Origin: Petrosia ficiformis
Taxonomy: Eukaryota > Porifera > Demospongiae > Haplosclerida > Petrosiidae
Assembly (NCBI GenBank): GCA_947044365.1
Contig: OX345642.1
Span: forward strand, 3,967,598-4,031,597
DNA length: 64,000 nt
Direction of reading: 5' to 3'
Under the pieces are notes generated by a model, which saw only the letters and a list, made by a program, of their open reading frames with translations, ran no database searches and had not been told where the DNA came from. Within the stretch, counting starts at the first letter, position 1; each line of letters starts with the position of its first letter. This document shows positions 61,178 to 64,000 of this stretch, one piece after another. Both the position numbers and the translations under genes were made by a program.

Positions 61178-63720
61178 TCATACCCAGGTTCCAATAGTAT
61201 TTGATTCAAACTCAATTTGAATAGCAATATGACTAGGTTTTCCATCTCTTCTCTTGTGATCGTTAGGAGACATAGAAGTAAACGTGTGAGGGTTTTGATA
61301 ATCTCTGTCAGAACGAGGTAAGGGTAGACATGGCCATGACAGATAACTTTTAGAATGAGGCGTTGCATCACATTCTAACCCCTGTCTTGTAAATTCTCTT
61401 TTAAGCGTGTCGATATCAATGACAAAGTCATTGGGTTGTTTGATTGAGACTAAAGACGTTTTTGGAGGTGCAGTTTTGGTAAAAAAGGACTTAATACTTC
61501 CAAAAAACTTTGGACATACTGGACAAAGAAGGCATTTCTTCATTGACTTTTTGGGACGAATAGTTGGTCTTTGGGGAGAATTAGTTGGTCTATTAGGAAG
61601 AATATTGTGTGGATGTATGTCACTTGCTGTGATTTGAGCGTTTGCACAAGGATTGTGAGCTACATGCAGTTTCTGAATAGGAGCAGTTGGTCCCCTGAAA
61701 TGAGTAACATGTGGAGTTGCATCACTTGTTGTGGTTTCAGTGGTCTTACTATAAGCTTCATTCAGTTTCTGAGCACATGGAGTAATTAATTGTTTTGGAA
61801 GAGTAAGTGAGTTACTTTTTGATATTGCAATGACCTTTGGTGATTGAACAACATTAGGCAGAGGAATATTTGGTCTTTCTGAAAGAATACAATGTGGAAG
61901 CTCTTGATTCAGTTGGATTTCAGTGCTCAAACGTGTGTGTTCAATTCGATGATCATTCTCAATAGAGAGTGTAGATGGCCCATTTGAATGGACAACATGA
62001 GAATCTATTCTGTTAGCTGGATTCTCGTACTCGTGAAGTATTCCTGGATTTACAGCAGAATCGTTAGTTTGTGACTCATAGCATGGTCTCTGTGGTGTAG
62101 AGTTCTGACGACATTTTTGAGTTATGGATTCATTAGAGGAGAGTTTAAATTGCGTTTTTCGATGGGCAGTCTGGGACAGATAACTAGGAGTAGACCCTGA
62201 CACAGGAGTTTGGTGTATGGCTTCCGGATTGTAACAGGATTTTGATGTGGTGTACAATATTGAAGCTATATTCCCATTTAGTCTAATTGCAGTAGAATAT
62301 AAGAGGGGAGATAATTTCCGGGGGAGGTAGCATGAAGAAGGGAGATAGGATATTGACAATGGAACATGGCTAAATGTAAATCCAGTATTGGATAGAGAAG
62401 AATGTGATGGTAAAATTGATTTAGCATTTGGTGGATCCAGGAGTGGTTCTTTGCTGTATTTTCCTGGAGTGAACTGATGTGTTTTGATTTGATGGTATTG
62501 ATCTGAATTGCTATGAGTAGCAGATTTAGATCCTACATTGTGCTTGGTTTCCACTAAGAATAGACAAAGAAACAGAGATGTTAATTAATATTGAATCAAT
62601 GCTCTTTGTGAGTAATGACATAACATGCATATTATTATTTCAAATTATTGTGATGTTATAATATGCAATACTACTTTTTAGGCTTATCGCCATCCCTACT
62701 TAAGTATGTTACAACAGAATTGAAATTACCTAAAGTAGGTGAACAGAGAGGAATATCTGTTTCTTCCTCGATCTCAAGGATGGTTTCCAACTGACATGAT
62801 GGCGGTGTAGTAGGTGGTATATATACACGTTCTGCATGCATCATGGAAACAGTATTCATGCTTTCAGTTTTAAAAGTTTTTAAAATTGGATATTCATGTT
62901 CTTTCTTTCCTCCTGGTACTACAGGAGAAAGAGAGCGGAAAAGATGTTTTGATGCTTCATTCTGTTCAACAGACTCATGAAGTGGAATAAGGAGATTGAC
63001 TGATTCTGAAATGATGTTTTCATTGAAATGCACAGTTGATTTATTGTCATTGCTTTGAGTAACCAGTTTATCATTTAGTAAAGCATTCAGATCCCTGTGC
63101 TCTCTTTTTACTTCTGATGAAGATATAGAGACTGGAGATTCTCCATGATATTTGTTGTCACTTGAGAGGTCATAAGGAAATGGACAAAAGTTATCACTTA
63201 TTTTTTGACGTGGAGAGGATTTATTGAGATGAGACATTTCTTGCTTGTTCAGAGATATCTTATGAGTAGTTTTTCTGTAAGAAAAAAAAACATAAATTCT
63301 AGTTGAACAAGCATGAATTTAATTTAGATCTCTATGATTGTTTTTGTTAGCTCTTATTAGAATAAACATTTAGTATTTCAGCCTGTTGTGCTTCTTCAAT
63401 TACCTCATTTATTTAAGAATGTTATTGTATTTTCATTGCAGTAGCACTCTTTTATAACATTTTTTGTATGGTATGTGCTTTTAATACATACTATACATGT
63501 ACCTCAATTGAGTATAGTGTCCCTCTTTTCGACTTTGTATCAATTGTGAGATAACCTTTCCACAGGAACATGTCACTTCAATGAATAGTAGTAAAATGCC
63601 AATTGGAAGAACCATGATTCCAATAAAGTAACCCCGTTGAACATATTGACATTCAAAAGATGTTTGTATTTTCCATTGTTTGGTTTCATTTGATAATGGA
63701 GAAGAGAAACCAAAAGTCTT
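61178..63720 (-). CDS. Unidentified single-pass membrane protein, C-terminal exons (partial)
   Basis: Three exons join in phase. About 63720-63503: SSPLSNETKQWKIQTSFECQ, then a ~20-residue hydrophobic segment from YFIGIMVLPIG to FIEV, then CSCGKVISQLIQSRKEG; donor TTGAG|gtacat. 63274-62700: acceptor tttcttacag, Ser/Thr-rich, with IPPTTPPSC and LEIEEETDIP; donor TTAA|gtaggg. 62553-61178: acceptor attcttag, Pro/Ser/Thr/His-rich, with CLLCPVCPKFF and FVIDIDTLKREF; ends IGTWV-stop, though TGG|gtatga could be a donor to a later exon. The extracellular part must lie beyond 64000. The predicted intracellular tail exceeds 640 residues and is low in structure. The organisation resembles a receptor, but there is no kinase, TIR, death or other named domain. 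The 62553 exon begins TGGAAACC and is completed to ATG by the preceding exon. Confidence 0.6.
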
Positions 63721-64000
63721 AGCTATTAGTCAAAAGAGAAATTGCATTTTCAAATTATGTGTATATCTTGTGATTACTACCTATTTATTTATAATTATTT
63801 ATTATGCATGTACATAATTATTTATGTAGTATGTATGTACATAATTATACATAAAAATTGATATGAAGTATGTAGATATTTATGTTATAAGATGCATTGC
63901 ATGATTATAATTTTATGTACTTATTATGTGTGTAGGTATATAATTGTTGGTATCACAGGTATTAAATATTTATCGAATATTACAGAGGCTTCTAGAAACA

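Noticed and set aside
61407..61789. Plus-strand ORFs opposite the membrane-protein exon
   Set aside because: Shadows of a longer minus-strand exon with consistent splice phases.

Overview
The window looks like nuclear DNA of an early-branching animal, most likely a demosponge of the Amphimedon type. This is inference: the DNA is AT-rich, genes have many short GT-AG introns next to transposon-swollen ones, the octamer TACATGTA is everywhere, and the protein families are animal. There are no bacterial operons, CRISPR arrays, rRNA or tRNA genes that I can see. About a tenth is functional-looking coding sequence; the rest is intron, transposon relic and satellite.

Layout. 0-5 kb is a graveyard of three decayed DNA transposons in a row: a P-element-like transposase (-), an internally deleted Helitron (-) whose 3' hairpin and CTAG end are visible, and an internally deleted hAT/ZMYM-type transposase (+). 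6.5-9.0 kb holds exons of a minus-strand gene resembling SCFD2 (Sec1 family domain-containing 2). Its ATG lies only 59 bp from the ATG of a plus-strand, single-exon sulfotransferase gene of the heparan sulfate 3-O-sulfotransferase type (9.06-10.08 kb), so the two share a bidirectional promoter. 11.1-31.1 kb is one 12-exon gene, SCYL3/PACE-1 (a myristoylated pseudokinase with HEAT repeats). I could join its exons in frame throughout (2034 nt, 677 aa). Its introns host many mobile elements, most notably a 2.75-kb pogo-type transposon that carries, tail-to-tail with its DDD transposase, a second gene fusing a HIRAN domain to a Ulp1/SENP-like cysteine protease.

30.9-43.3 kb is a tandem duplication of about 6.2 kb. 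It begins inside the last SCYL3 exon, so the second unit starts with a promoterless copy of the SCYL3 tail. Each unit holds an intact minus-strand 165-codon gene with a beta-trefoil-like repeat pattern. The two copies differ at 29 nucleotides, 24-25 of them non-silent, while adjacent non-coding sequence is more conserved. Right after it lies a decayed caspase-like gene (-).

44-56 kb is mostly local duplications and satellites: a ~125-bp array in which every unit encodes a small hairpin, and a 197-bp array of three almost perfect units. 56.2-57.3 kb is a Ty3/gypsy relic. 57.6-59.3 kb has two exons of an unidentified minus-strand gene, and 61.2-63.7 kb has three exons of an unidentified minus-strand membrane protein with a very long Ser/Thr/Pro-rich tail that continues past the right edge.

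The host genes are housekeeping trafficking or kinase-scaffold genes plus a Golgi sulfotransferase and do not form a pathway. The best candidates for something new are the HIRAN-protease pogo element, the fast-diverging trefoil pair, and the hairpin-bearing repeats.
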